A stretch of DNA of 64,000 nucleotides from Bacteroidota bacterium (lineage in GTDB: Bacteria; Bacteroidota; Bacteroidia; 2-12-FULL-35-15): the NCBI GenBank assembly GCA_016722565.1, contig JADKIU010000003.1, positions 124,001 to 188,000 on the forward strand, given 5' to 3'. Below, in pieces: positions 1 to 8,891 of this stretch; position 1 is the stretch's first letter, and each line of letters begins with the position of its first letter. Under the pieces are notes generated by a model that was not told the DNA's origin, made no database searches, and saw only the letters and a list, made by a program, of their open reading frames with translations. The translations under genes were made by a program, and so were the position numbers.

Positions 1-168
1 ACAGACAAAAAAGCAAAGCGTTATGCTGAAGCTAAATTACAAGAATTCATAGATGCCTATATTGGGGCTCGTGGATTCAACTTGTACAAACACACTCAAC
101 CTGATACTGTTGGTGTTATGATTACATTTAATACGGATGATTGTCCTACTGAGGAATTCGAAGTATAA
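1..168 (+). CDS. C-terminal fragment of an unrecognised protein
   Basis: The reading frame is open from the first base to a TAA at 166-168 and gives 55 residues ending in CPTEEFEV. The start lies outside the window. The segment is lysine- and acid-rich, has no membrane helix and no T9SS sorting signature, and I do not recognise the family. It is followed directly by a strong terminator, which supports it being the true end of a gene. It converges with the leftward cluster that begins at 233. Confidence 0.6.
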   Translation, partial: TDKKAKRYAEAKLQEFIDAYIGARGFNLYKHTQPDTVGVMITFNTDDCPTEEFEV

Positions 169-199
169 AAAAAGGAGGCGAATAGCCTCCTTTTTTTTT
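167..199. terminator. Bidirectional intrinsic terminator
   Basis: A perfect 9-bp stem (171-179 with 185-193) with a 5-nt GAATA loop has an A-run on the left and nine T on the right. It can end both the rightward gene finishing at 168 and the leftward gene finishing at 233. Confidence 0.9.
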
Positions 200-232
200 G
201 CAAAATTATTAATCGAATTTAAAACGAGAAAC

Positions 233-2189
233 TCAGCATTTAACTTCTGCATTTAGCGCTTCATACAACATTACCATTGCCAATGTATCCAACTCACAAT
301 ACTTTAACAAACCAGAAACAATTTTAGCTCGTTCACGCTCTTCCATAATTTGATATTGCAATTTGGCATACGCAGTTAATGCACCTCCACCATCTTGAAT
401 TCCATTCAATTCAGAAATTGAGTTTTCAATTTCTTCTTCTGTCCAGTCATCAAATAAAGGTGGTAGCTTTTTATATGGGTTTATAACATTTCCTTTTTCG
501 TAATTCAACCAAACATGGGAGTCTGAGAAATTTTTACTCGTAAGTTTTAGTTGACCAATTGTTTTTTTGTATTTGTTTTTTAAAAAATCAGATCCTTCCA
601 AAATAGCAGGCAAAACGAATTTGATTCCATTGCCTCCTTTCATTTTTGGATGATAGTAGAATCTTTTAACAACATCGAGTAAATCAATCATATTGCGCAC
701 AGGAGTTTCCCAGGTTGCTGTTCCAGAATTTGTGGGAACAGCTATAGACTGAATAAATTCAATTAAATCATCTTTATCCTTTTCTTTTGAATTTAGCAAC
801 TGATTACGAATTGCATTTAAAATAGAGTTTTCATGAGTGGCATAACGAAACACTGATCCTTTATTGGCCTCCAAACTCTTTTTTAAAGCACGAATAAAAA
901 TAAAATTCGGGAATTCTCCAGGTTTGTGGCTAATGAATTCCCCAGCGTGTTCAATACGTCCATCCTCATATAAAATATGATGTGAAAATTGAAAAGCAAC
1001 TTGCATGCATTCCTTTTGTAAATGGTAAGGCAACAGCGCTGGTTTCAAAATCAATAAAGTTTAATGGGAATTTCCAGGAACTCATTTCCGCTTTTAAACC
1101 CTCCTTTTCAACATGAGCTGTATTATCACCTGAAACAGTTTTTTCAATTTGAATCCATCTTCTTTCGGAAGTTGTTATTGAATTTGCTTCCACCTCTACA
1201 TCCAAGTCATCTTCCGTGAGCTCTTCCATGAAAATTTTATCCTGCTCCTCAAATAACTTTTTACCTCTTGCAAAGTTCCACACTTCGAAGGTGTTTGGTT
1301 TATCAAATTGCTTATCCGTCCAACCCTTTTGCTCCTTCCAACATTCTTCGAAACCACTTTTTAAGATCTTTTCATCTTTACTTTTCGAGAATTCACAACC
1401 TTTGCAATGCCAACCTACAGGATGATTTATTTTTTTATCCTTTTCGTAATGCTCAGAAAACAATTTTATCAATTCAAAAAAATCAAGGTCATAAACTTTA
1501 TCTTCACCTTTATAAATCATCTCCAGAATATCATCCATTGGTGCCAAACCCAAAACAGAATCGCCCGTATCTTTTAATGTTAAACCATCAGGCATTTGAA
1601 TTCCAGTCCGATTTTCTGATTTTCCTGTTATTCTGAACAGTTGATTTAATCCATCAATACTGGCATTCTTGGTTTTATCAGCAAGCATCAAAAAAGCTTT
1701 TACATTCCAGTTAGGAAAGCATTGAAGAATCACATGTTTTTGAAAAGCTAAATCATATAAATAGGAGCGCCACCCTGAAGAAATATTCTCTTTTCTTCCG
1801 AGAAAGTCTGGGTTGTTTGAATCAAACGATTTCGCCTTAACTTCTATAAGCTGAATATTAGTTCCTTTTTTTACTAATATATCAGTACGAATGAATAAGT
1901 TCTTAAATTTAAAAGCTGCTTCATAAATAATTACATCTTTCTTTGCTAAGAGTTTGTTTGTTTGCTCTACTAACAAATCATAATCTCCATCGTTACCAGA
2001 AATTAATACTCCACCTGGATAATGCAAACGCGCTAATTCTTCCACCTGAAAACCGCCTTCTGCTAATGATTGCAGAAATGTGTCCTCTTCTTGTTTATTA
2101 GCATACTCTTTCTTTCGAGTATAAAACAGTTTGTTCGGACAATCCAAAGCTAGTTTAAAACGAGATTTAGTAAGGTAACGTGGTTTCAT
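233..2189 (-). CDS. DUF2779-family nuclease (frameshifted)
   Basis: The protein is about 650 residues in two frames that join near base 1005. The N-terminal part starts MKPRYLTKSRF (ATG at 2187-2189) and has a Cas4/PD-(D/E)XK-like look: an early CPNKLFY motif, then IRTDILVKKG followed by LIEVKAKS, and a later CKGCEF cysteine cluster. The C-terminal part begins with FIDFET, the DxE start of a DEDD-type RNase H-fold exonuclease, and continues after the break with AFQFSHH and a late ELDTLAMV motif. This order is typical of DUF2779 proteins. The slip lies between the DxE motif and AFQFSHH, so both halves are intact apart from one base. I chose the start at 2189 because the longer reading would overlap the upstream gene. 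It is the last gene of the WYL-linked cluster. Nuclease activity is inferred from motifs; a DNA-processing defence role is an inference from context. Confidence 0.8.
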
Positions 2190-2227
2190 GTTCTGTTTTC
2201 TTAAAGCTAATCTATGAAAAATAAGGG

Positions 2228-2836
2228 TTAAAGCCAATTAAATAGCGTGCCCGTTATAACCGTATCATCCTTTAATGATTTTACTTCAACTCCAGAGTAA
2301 GTAATTTTATGCAATAATCGAATGGTTAATTGAGGTGTAAAAAATTGCAATATGTGTAATTGAAATTCTTCAGGAATGAACCTATCGATGTTCATTCTGT
2401 ATTTTGACAAATGTCCTTTTTCCTGATAGCCAACGACAAAATTAGGTTTATTTGTATCTAACGTGTCCTTGAGAAATTGTTCTTGATTATCAAACAAGGG
2501 AAATAAGTTTGCATCATTTATCAATTCATGGAATTGGTAGGTTTTGATTCGCTTTCTATTGAACCAAATTTCCAATTGACCTCTTTCTGATAAATTAGCA
2601 CCACGATACACCCCTTTGTTATCAAAATCTTTCCATGTGGAATAATTTTTTGTGTCCGTTTTAGGTATTTGATATTTAGCATAAAACTCATCTTCAAATA
2701 ATAAATAACCGAGTGAACGCTCCTCCTTTGCAATTCCCAAGTTTAATTGGTCTAATAACAAAGAAGGAACCTCACACACACAAACATCGTAACCTGTGCC
2801 TATTATATTAATTAGGACTTTATTTTCTGATTTCAA
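2228..2836 (-). CDS. Uncharacterised 202-residue protein
   Basis: The protein starts MKSENKVLINIIGTGYDV and has no signal peptide or membrane segment. It contains a beta-rich stretch (RGQLEIWFNRKRIKTYQFHE) and ends TLFNWL. I recognise no domain. It sits between the LRR-like gene (31 nt upstream) and the DUF2779 gene (38 nt downstream) in the same direction, so it is very likely co-transcribed with the cluster. No separate operator-like palindrome precedes it. Confidence 0.75.
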   Translation of the reverse strand: MKSENKVLINIIGTGYDVCVCEVPSLLLDQLNLGIAKEERSLGYLLFEDEFYAKYQIPKTDTKNYSTWKDFDNKGVYRGANLSERGQLEIWFNRKRIKTYQFHELINDANLFPLFDNQEQFLKDTLDTNKPNFVVGYQEKGHLSKYRMNIDRFIPEEFQLHILQFFTPQLTIRLLHKITYSGVEVKSLKDDTVITGTLFNWL

Positions 2837-2866
2837 TTTTTCAGGTTGTGAGAGAAATTAATTTAT

Positions 2867-3439
2867 CTATATAATTCCTAAGCCAGATGCTTGAACTGCA
2901 CCTCTGAAATTTTGCAATTGCAAATCAGGAATAGTTTCCAAGTATTGGTGCAATTCAGTTAGTGCTTCAGGCTTAAATTTTAATAACATTTCTACATTCT
3001 CCACAAATGTAAATTCCGGTTTCCAAAAGAAGTTTTTGATGCAATAATCATAAATAGTTATTTGAGTTGCACCAAAGCGTTTATCAATAATTGAAAATTG
3101 ATTTTGCAATCCGTTTAATGGCCAATAGTCTATTGACTTCAAATTTTTGTTACCTAAACAAATAATGCGTTTTTGAACAAAATAGGGCCCATTTTGAAAG
3201 GTAGTCAAATTATTTCCATAGCAATTAAAATTCCCATAAATGTATGCTGGAGAATTCTCGAGCGATTCAAGTAGATTATCAGAAATATCTAAATCACCCC
3301 AAACCTGATAGAATTTAATGGGAAACTGACGTAAGCCACTATTTGCCCAATTAATGCTTTCGTAGACGGTAATTTGTCCTTTTGTATCAATGTGATACTT
3401 AGTAATTCCAAGCTGAAGTAGTTGTTCCTGAATTGTCAT
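2867..3439 (-). CDS. Leucine-rich-repeat-like protein
   Basis: About 190 residues starting MTIQEQLLQLGI. Residues roughly 25-100 hold short LRR-like turns (LRQFPIKFYQVWGDLDISDNLLESLENSPAYIYG is spread over several turns, with GNFNCYGNNLTTF and the sequence KNLKSIDYWPLNG following). These resemble the irregular LRR proteins of phages and Bacteroidota. An upstream ATG at 3478 is possible, but the operator-promoter module at 3459-3500 lies immediately before it, so 3439 is the better start. The role is unknown; recognition or protein binding is an inference from the fold. The Leu-Glu-Asn-Ser tetrapeptide here uses the CTCGAGAATTC word that recurs in neighbouring genes. Confidence 0.75.
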   Translation of the reverse strand: MTIQEQLLQLGITKYHIDTKGQITVYESINWANSGLRQFPIKFYQVWGDLDISDNLLESLENSPAYIYGNFNCYGNNLTTFQNGPYFVQKRIICLGNKNLKSIDYWPLNGLQNQFSIIDKRFGATQITIYDYCIKNFFWKPEFTFVENVEMLLKFKPEALTELHQYLETIPDLQLQNFRGAVQASGLGII

Positions 3440-3458
3440 AATACTTTCAATGTTTTTA

Positions 3459-3500
3459 ACGATACAAAGAAAATACATTAGAACGCAGGGTATGTGCGTT
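3459..3500 (-). promoter_or_regulatory. Operator-promoter module A of the WYL cluster
   Basis: AACGCA (3482-3487) and TGCGTT (3495-3500) form a perfect inverted repeat with a 7-nt spacer. On the minus strand 13 nt separate it from TTTGTATC, a Bacteroidota -7-like element. The same spacing occurs at modules B and C. It lies about 43 nt upstream of the LRR-like gene start. An activator- or repressor-type site for the WYL protein is the natural inference. Confidence 0.75.
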
Positions 3501-3504
3501 GGAA

Positions 3505-4224
3505 TTATTTATAAAGAGAATATGTCGATTTTTCTATATCCACAGTACTAGAACCACTATAAAAGTGAGGCCTAAGGATGTCGTTTTCGGAAGAAAATTC
3601 TACTATTGGTTCTAGTTTTAGGCTAAAATTACTCGACTGGGATACTACATTATTTCTCAAAGAAAACTTTGCAACCATTTCCAAATATTTATAAATTTCT
3701 TTGGGTGTTTTTGTTCCATTAGCAAACTTGAAAGGAGCAAAGGAATAAAACAAGTTTTCTTTTGAAAAGTGCTTTTCGATAATAGATTGAATTTTTTCTG
3801 ATTTTTCAGTACGTTTTAGATCCACGTATTGGGAAGACATCCCTTTTATGAAATTTTTAAACTCTCCGTTCTCACGCATATATTCTTCCTTATTTGCATA
3901 AGCTAAAATGCCAAAAAGGGAGTCCGCAGCAACAATTGTTTGGTCTACATTCCCAACTCTTTTTAATAGTGAATTTTGATTCTCAAATTTCGACAAGAAT
4001 TCATTATTGAAAATCATGTAAGTGTTTGAGTAATTGAGATGCAAAAAATGGTCAATAATTCTATTCTTGATGCTGTTTTTTGATTCACCAACATAGTATG
4101 GAACAAATGATCCATCTTCTCTTCTAAATCCCCAGATATAAATTCCAGGGGAATTCGCTTCTCTTTTTGCAACCAATTCATCATAAGTGTATAATTGTGA
4201 AAAGTGCAATTGAATATTTGACAT
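3505..4224 (-). CDS. GIY-YIG-like nuclease-domain protein
   Basis: The 239-residue protein has a GIY-YIG signature near its N-terminus: PGIYIWGF (about residue 27), YYVGES (about 43), followed by the Arg in KNRIIDHF. The second tripeptide is YVG in place of YIG, a common variant. The rest shows no recognised domain. GIY-YIG proteins cut DNA or RNA using the Tyr, the Arg and a later Glu; I cannot place the Glu with certainty. The gene starts 3 nt after the stop of the 142-residue gene upstream, which indicates translational coupling. Module A of the regulon lies just past its stop codon. Confidence 0.75.
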   Translation of the reverse strand: MSNIQLHFSQLYTYDELVAKREANSPGIYIWGFRREDGSFVPYYVGESKNSIKNRIIDHFLHLNYSNTYMIFNNEFLSKFENQNSLLKRVGNVDQTIVAADSLFGILAYANKEEYMRENGEFKNFIKGMSSQYVDLKRTEKSEKIQSIIEKHFSKENLFYSFAPFKFANGTKTPKEIYKYLEMVAKFSLRNNVVSQSSNFSLKLEPIVEFSSENDILRPHFYSGSSTVDIEKSTYSLYK

Positions 4225-4227
4225 GGT

Positions 4228-4656
4228 TTATATCTTTACGAGTTCTATATTAAATGTAAGAAATTTATTTTCAACTTGAAAATTCTTGACAACAGTTGAA
4301 GAATTCTCGAGGTTTCTCAAGAAATACTGAATACCGGAAAAACCACAACCGGCATACGACAAAAAACTCGTTTTCTCCAAATCTGAGAGTTTAACATTGA
4401 ATTGCTCCTCATAATTTGCCAAAAGTGTCCAAGAATTCTCGAGCGCTTTTTTCTCAATAATCTTAATTCTGATTCCTTTCAGTTGTGATTTCAGCACTTT
4501 CAATTCGTATAATTTTGCCTGAAAATCAAAAATATATGGTTGAAAATTATGTTCATTCAATAACTTTAGAATTTTACGTGTATTTTCTTGAGAATTCTCG
4601 GGATAACTCACGCACCATTGGTTTAGAAGCCCTATATCAATAATTACCTTTTCCAT
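4228..4656 (-). CDS. Uncharacterised 142-residue protein
   Basis: The protein starts MEKVIIDIGLLNQWC. No domain is recognised. Its N-terminal plan (a VIID strand, then a central FDFQAKLYELKVLK segment) resembles that of the 235-residue neighbour (VLLD then FDFQLQAINITSYK), so the two may be distant paralogues. The acidic first strand would suit a PIN-like fold, but the remaining catalytic residues are not evident. Three Glu-Asn-Ser sites are encoded by the recurring GAATTCTCG word. It lies 3 nt from both neighbours. Confidence 0.7.
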   Translation of the reverse strand: MEKVIIDIGLLNQWCVSYPENSQENTRKILKLLNEHNFQPYIFDFQAKLYELKVLKSQLKGIRIKIIEKKALENSWTLLANYEEQFNVKLSDLEKTSFLSYAGCGFSGIQYFLRNLENSSTVVKNFQVENKFLTFNIELVKI

Positions 4657-4659
4657 TAT

Positions 4660-5367
4660 TTATCGAATTAAAGTGGGATAAAACTCACAATTTTGCAAGG
4701 TTTCTTGAAATTCGGCATTACAGAAAACTGTATTCAATTCTGCCATCCGATTTTCTGAATCAAGTAACAGCCATTCTTCTATATGAAGGAATCCACATAA
4801 CATTCGAGTAATTAAATCCAACAAGGTTAAATCAGATATTTTAAAGCCATCGTTCTTTTCTTTCCACTGATTAATGTAAATCAATATGCGCATAAGCTCC
4901 GCTTTGTTCAAAGGGATAACCTCAATATTGTATTGCTTTAAATCACTTTCATCTATAAAATGGGTACAATACATGGAAATGACAGAGCCTGGTAACATGA
5001 AGGATGTTGATATTGAATTGGCTAGTCCGTTTGAGAATAAATTAGATATTCGATCCGATTTTTTGTTTAGTCGCTCAACAACCGATTCCTGTCTTTGCAA
5101 GATCATGTTTTCTTCACCTTCATTTAAGATGCCCTCTTCACTTCGAACCATGTGCTCAAATCCCTTTAGTGTCATTTCTTCTTCAATCGCTTTTCTTTTA
5201 TAAGAAGTAATGTTGATGGCCTGCAATTGAAAATCAAAACATACCGCTTGCAATCCAGACTCTCTATTCATATATGCAAAAAATGGATTTTTTGCTTTTT
5301 CCGTTTTACTTGTTCCAGGATTTGCTAATGTGCTTAACATTGAATAATCTAATAATACTCTTTTCAT
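4660..5367 (-). CDS. Uncharacterised 235-residue protein
   Basis: The protein starts MKRVLLDYSMLSTLANPG. It has a basic-acidic middle (EEGILNEGEENMILQRQE) followed by a hydrophobic helix-rich C-terminal half. There is no convincing signal peptide. It shares a faint N-terminal pattern with the 142-residue protein downstream. It is the first gene of a transcription unit headed by promoter module B (5379-5419) and is followed 3 nt later by the next gene. Function unknown. Confidence 0.75.
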   Translation of the reverse strand: MKRVLLDYSMLSTLANPGTSKTEKAKNPFFAYMNRESGLQAVCFDFQLQAINITSYKRKAIEEEMTLKGFEHMVRSEEGILNEGEENMILQRQESVVERLNKKSDRISNLFSNGLANSISTSFMLPGSVISMYCTHFIDESDLKQYNIEVIPLNKAELMRILIYINQWKEKNDGFKISDLTLLDLITRMLCGFLHIEEWLLLDSENRMAELNTVFCNAEFQETLQNCEFYPTLIR

Positions 5368-5378
5368 CTCATTTACTT

Positions 5379-5419
5379 TTCGACAAAGGGACTGAGTTTA
5401 AACGCAGAGTATTTGCGTG
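5379..5419 (-). promoter_or_regulatory. Operator-promoter module B of the WYL cluster
   Basis: AACGCA (5401-5406) and TGCGTG (5414-5419) form an inverted repeat (5 of 6 bp) with a 7-nt spacer. On the minus strand the TGCGTT half is followed by 13 nt and then TTTGTCG. The geometry is the same as at 3482 and 7830. It lies about 35 nt before the start of the 235-residue gene. Confidence 0.75.
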
Positions 5420-5456
5420 ATGCTTTTGATTTTGATATTGCTACAAAACATAGCAA

Positions 5457-6077
5457 TTAGGATTTCTTAACTCTTTCACGTGCGAAATGAATTTTCTCGT
5501 TAATCACCATACGCAGGTTTAAAATCTTGTTTAGATTCCCGAATTCGTTAAATATCTTCTCTTCAATATTTTTGATTCCTTTACTGTCGAACTTGTCTTG
5601 TTGGAGTGCCTCAAATATTAGCAAATCGCAAACAGTGGATAGCAACCAATCAATTTCTTCTTTGTATCCGATTGTAGCTATTGCTCCTGTCTTATTCAAG
5701 AAGGTTTGAATCTTACGTTTATCCATTCGCAATGTTGAACAAGAACCAAAGTGAATTACATTACCCAAACATTTATCCTCGAGTAATTGCGAGAGTTCAT
5801 CAATTGTGTAGCAATCTTTGCTATTTAAATAAATCCCTTCCTCTTGTCCATGAAAAGCCAAATACAAAATGGGGTATTTATTAGAAACTGACTTCTGCTT
5901 CCATTTATTTAGAAAGAACTCCAATTCTTGCCGTGTTGCACAACTGTGATGTATGAATTTGCAATAGCCTCTGTTCTCCAACAAGTTTAGTATTGGTAAT
6001 ACGCTCGACTTATCTTTAATGTTCGTATGATCCCACAATCCTTCTATGCAGTAAATCCCTTTCTTCTTTATTTTCAT
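5457..6077 (-). CDS. Caspase-like (CHAT/DUF6642-like) putative peptidase
   Basis: The 206-residue protein has the two hallmark blocks of clan CD peptidases: a hydrophobic strand leading to His in LYLAFHGQEEG (about residue 75) and a strand leading to Cys in VIHFGSCSTLR (about 113). The N-terminal GIYCIEGLWDH segment and overall length fit stand-alone caspase-like proteins of the DUF6642 type. No signal peptide is present, so it should be cytosolic. Caspase-like proteases serve as effectors or activators in several bacterial anti-phage systems; the role here is inferred from its position directly after the AAA+ ATPase (1 nt gap). The His-Cys dyad is seen; protease activity is not shown. Confidence 0.75.
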   Translation of the reverse strand: MKIKKKGIYCIEGLWDHTNIKDKSSVLPILNLLENRGYCKFIHHSCATRQELEFFLNKWKQKSVSNKYPILYLAFHGQEEGIYLNSKDCYTIDELSQLLEDKCLGNVIHFGSCSTLRMDKRKIQTFLNKTGAIATIGYKEEIDWLLSTVCDLLIFEALQQDKFDSKGIKNIEEKIFNEFGNLNKILNLRMVINEKIHFARERVKKS

Positions 6078-6078
6078 A

Positions 6079-7765
6079 TTAATTAGTTTGCAGGAAAAAA
6101 CCTATGCTCTTGTTTTTCCCTTTTTTAACGAAGAGCTCGTTTTCACAATAGTCTATTATTTCATTTATCCCACAAGGCTTATTTGACAATAGCGAGTTCA
6201 TCAACATCTTTTTTGTGATGTTATCTATTTGTCCTCCCGAGAACTCGAAATCTGTGGCCAACTTTAATGCTTCATCCTTAGAAATTGAATCGATCTTACT
6301 TTTCCAAATCTTTGAGCGAGATTCTATACTTGGCTTAGAGAATTTGATTTTAAATAAAAATCTACGATCAAAGGCTGAGTCCAAATTGTGAATCAAATTG
6401 GTAGTTGCCATGAGAATTCCTGAGAAATTCTCCATCTCCTGCAAAAGAACATTCTGCATGGCGTTATTCATTTGATCGGTACTATGTGCCACATTTACTC
6501 TTTTTGAAATAAGGGCATCGCTTTCATTGAATAACAATATTGGAGCTTCATCAAAATGTTTTAATGCTCTGCGATAAACATTAAAAACTTCCTTTAACTG
6601 CTTCTCGGATTCACCAACATATTTATCGCGAATTTGCGAGATATCTACCAGTAAAATGTTCCGCTTACTCTTTCGAGCCAATTGATAAACACTTTCTGTT
6701 TTACCCGTTCCTGGGTATCCATGCAAAATGGCCGTTACGCCTGTAGGTAAATTCCTTTGTTCTAACCTTTCGACAACAGATTTATACTTTGCTGGTTGAA
6801 TAACTTCTTCAAACATTGCCAGCTCTTTCACTTCTGTTTCATCATAAAATAGGGCTTTCTCCTTAATTGATTCATGCTCAACCAAAATGCAGGGACCTGG
6901 ATAAAAGGTTTTGCGATCGAATAAAATAGATTCATCAGCAAAAATGCGTTCCGTTGCTCTTCGTGTAAATCGCACATACTGATCCGTTTTGAAATGATTA
7001 TCATTAAACTCAAAAACATCCGCAGACACTAAATAAGCTGTCCGATTTAAAAATCGCTTGCGCATATCCACACGATGCTGAACCTTCAGAATGTATTTAC
7101 TCAATCCCCACAATAAATCAATGGATTCTTCCCCCCTGGCAAGTATCGGTTAAAACATAAATGAAAATCAGCTTTTCGTTTTCAGACAAAGTGAGTTCAT
7201 TCATATACTTAAAAACCGGAAAATGTGCGAATCGCTCAACATAAAAATCAATTTCTTCATTCAAATGATCAAATGTGATATCACCATCGCGGTAATCGCC
7301 TAAAGTCCTGAACAATATTTCAGAAACTTCAAACAAGCCCATCGTATCATCAATTGGCTCACGTTTTTCACCTTTAGAAACCAACTCAATTAAATCAAAT
7401 GGAACTGCAAAGCAAACGTGCTGCTTCTTTCGATTGTTATTACTTCCTGCCTTGATGATATGTTTTTTCTTTATTAGTTCGTTCATATCTGGATCTAGTC
7501 GGATCATTTCGAAAGGACTGCAATTCAATACGTTTCCAATGTCACTTGCGGAGCAAGATGTCTCTGTTATTGTTAGATAGAAAATGGCACAAAAAAGCAT
7601 GGTCTGCGTTTCGGTGCATTCCAAATAATCCATAATTGGCTGAATCTCCGATTTAAGTAAATCATTTTGTCTTAATGCTGATTCATCTTTAGCGGTCATC
7701 AATTTCATCTGATTACCAATAGATTCAATAGAATCAAGCAGTGTGATTTTCGTTTTAATTTTCAT
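6079..7765 (-). CDS. AAA+ ATPase with N-terminal winged-helix-like region (frameshifted)
   Basis: Two frames join at a run of six C on the plus strand (7131-7136). The first frame ends TDTCQGG and the second continues EESIDLLWGLS, giving about 560 residues. The N-terminal third is helical and lacks a catalytic signature. The C-terminal AAA+ domain has Walker A GYPGTGKTE, Walker B LLFNESDAL (Asn replacing one acidic residue), and an arginine-finger region AFDRRFLFKI. This is the FtsH/Cdc48-like remodelling class. The start MKIKTK at 7765 is preferred over an ATG at 7798. The gene is first in its unit, divergent from the WYL regulator. It probably remodels or gates the neighbouring effector proteins; this is inferred. 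The G-run slip looks like a sequencing error, not a programmed frameshift. Confidence 0.82.
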
Positions 7766-7808
7766 ATATTTGTTTATTACGTTGCGGAAGGAAGGCATTT
7801 CAGTTTTC

Positions 7809-7848
7809 GGTACAAAATTCCGAAGTCAAAACGCAAACAAAGTGCGTA
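7809..7848. promoter_or_regulatory. Operator-promoter module C in the divergent WYL/ATPase gap
   Basis: AACGCA (7830-7835) and TGCGTA (7843-7848) form an inverted repeat with a 7-nt spacer. Reading leftwards, the TGCGTT half is followed by 13 nt and TTTGTACCG, matching modules A and B. Its place between the WYL gene and the ATPase gene is where an autoregulatory site would lie. Confidence 0.75.
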
Positions 7849-7886
7849 GTAAATATTTAGTATTAATTTTCGCTTAATTACTCCAA

Positions 7887-8891
7887 ATGCCAGCAAATAA
7901 AGAAGCCCTAATTAGATACCGTATTATTGACGGTGCTTTGCGTGATAAACAAAAGCCCTACCCTACTTTAGGAGAAATCGTGGAATTATGCGAGAATGTC
8001 TTGGGTAAAAGCTTTTCTGAATCTACTATCCAAAAGGATATTTATGCTCTCCGAAACGATCAGGGTTTAAATTACAATGCGCCAATAGAATTCAGCCGTC
8101 AGCATGGTGGTTATTATTACACTGAAGACAGTTATACAATTGCTTCCATAGCACTTACTGGCGGAGAACTCAATGCGATAGAGTTTGCCGCGGGAATTCT
8201 CGAGCAATTTAAAGGGACTGAACTGCATGGCGAGTTCGATAATGCCGTTGAGAAGATCCTCCAAACATTAAGTATTCGCAAGATTTTAAAGAACGAACAA
8301 ATTGAAAAAATCATTCAAGTTGAAAAAGCTTCCTATTTTAAAGGCACCGAATACCTTTCGCAATTAATTGAGATCATCAAGAAATCTCAAGTAGTTTCAT
8401 TCGATTATCATTCGTTCGAGCGAGATGGAGCAAAACGACACATCTTGCACCCATATCTATTAAAAGAATACCGCAATAGATGGTATTTAGTTGGCTATCA
8501 CCCCGAATACAAAGCCATCCGCACATTCGGAATTGACCGTATGGATAATCTGAAATCTGGAAAAGAGAAATACACCATGATTGAAAAGTTTGATCCTATT
8601 GCTTATTTCAAACATTCCTTTGGTATTTCAATTTCTGATAATAAACCTGAAGAAGTCATTTTATCCTTTGCTCCATTAGAAGGGAAATACATTAAAAGTC
8701 AAACGATTCATTCAACTCAAAAAATAATTACCGATACTGAAAAGGAATTGCGTATTAGTATTAACGTAATGGTTTCTTATGAACTTCAAATGCAAATCAT
8801 GAGTTACGGTGACCAGGTGAAAGTGATTAAACCTGCTTCGTTGGTGAAAGTTGTGAAAGAGATGCATAAGAGGGCTGCTGAGAAATACTAA
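7887..8891 (+). CDS. WYL-domain transcriptional regulator
   Basis: The 334-residue protein has an N-terminal winged-helix DNA-binding part (residues about 1-80, with the TLGEIVELCENVLG helix-turn-helix-like segment). A WYL domain follows in the middle, with RNRWYLVGYHPEYKAIRTFGIDRM at about 200-224, and a C-terminal WCX-like extension. WYL regulators commonly control defence loci and bind nucleic-acid or nucleotide ligands. It is transcribed divergently from the eight-gene cluster. Three copies of one palindrome with fixed spacing to a -7-like element lie upstream of cluster genes, so this protein is the most likely regulator. Contains one copy of the GAATTCTCGAG word at 8194. Confidence 0.92.
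   Translation: MPANKEALIRYRIIDGALRDKQKPYPTLGEIVELCENVLGKSFSESTIQKDIYALRNDQGLNYNAPIEFSRQHGGYYYTEDSYTIASIALTGGELNAIEFAAGILEQFKGTELHGEFDNAVEKILQTLSIRKILKNEQIEKIIQVEKASYFKGTEYLSQLIEIIKKSQVVSFDYHSFERDGAKRHILHPYLLKEYRNRWYLVGYHPEYKAIRTFGIDRMDNLKSGKEKYTMIEKFDPIAYFKHSFGISISDNKPEEVILSFAPLEGKYIKSQTIHSTQKIITDTEKELRISINVMVSYELQMQIMSYGDQVKVIKPASLVKVVKEMHKRAAEKY

Noticed and set aside
1216..1636. Plus-strand ORFs opposite the DUF2779 gene
   Set aside because: They have cysteine- and serine-rich composition typical of antisense frames and overlap a gene with clear motifs.
7131..7136. Programmed frameshift in the AAA+ ATPase
   Set aside because: Similar slips occur in many unrelated genes of the window, so a homopolymer error is simpler.
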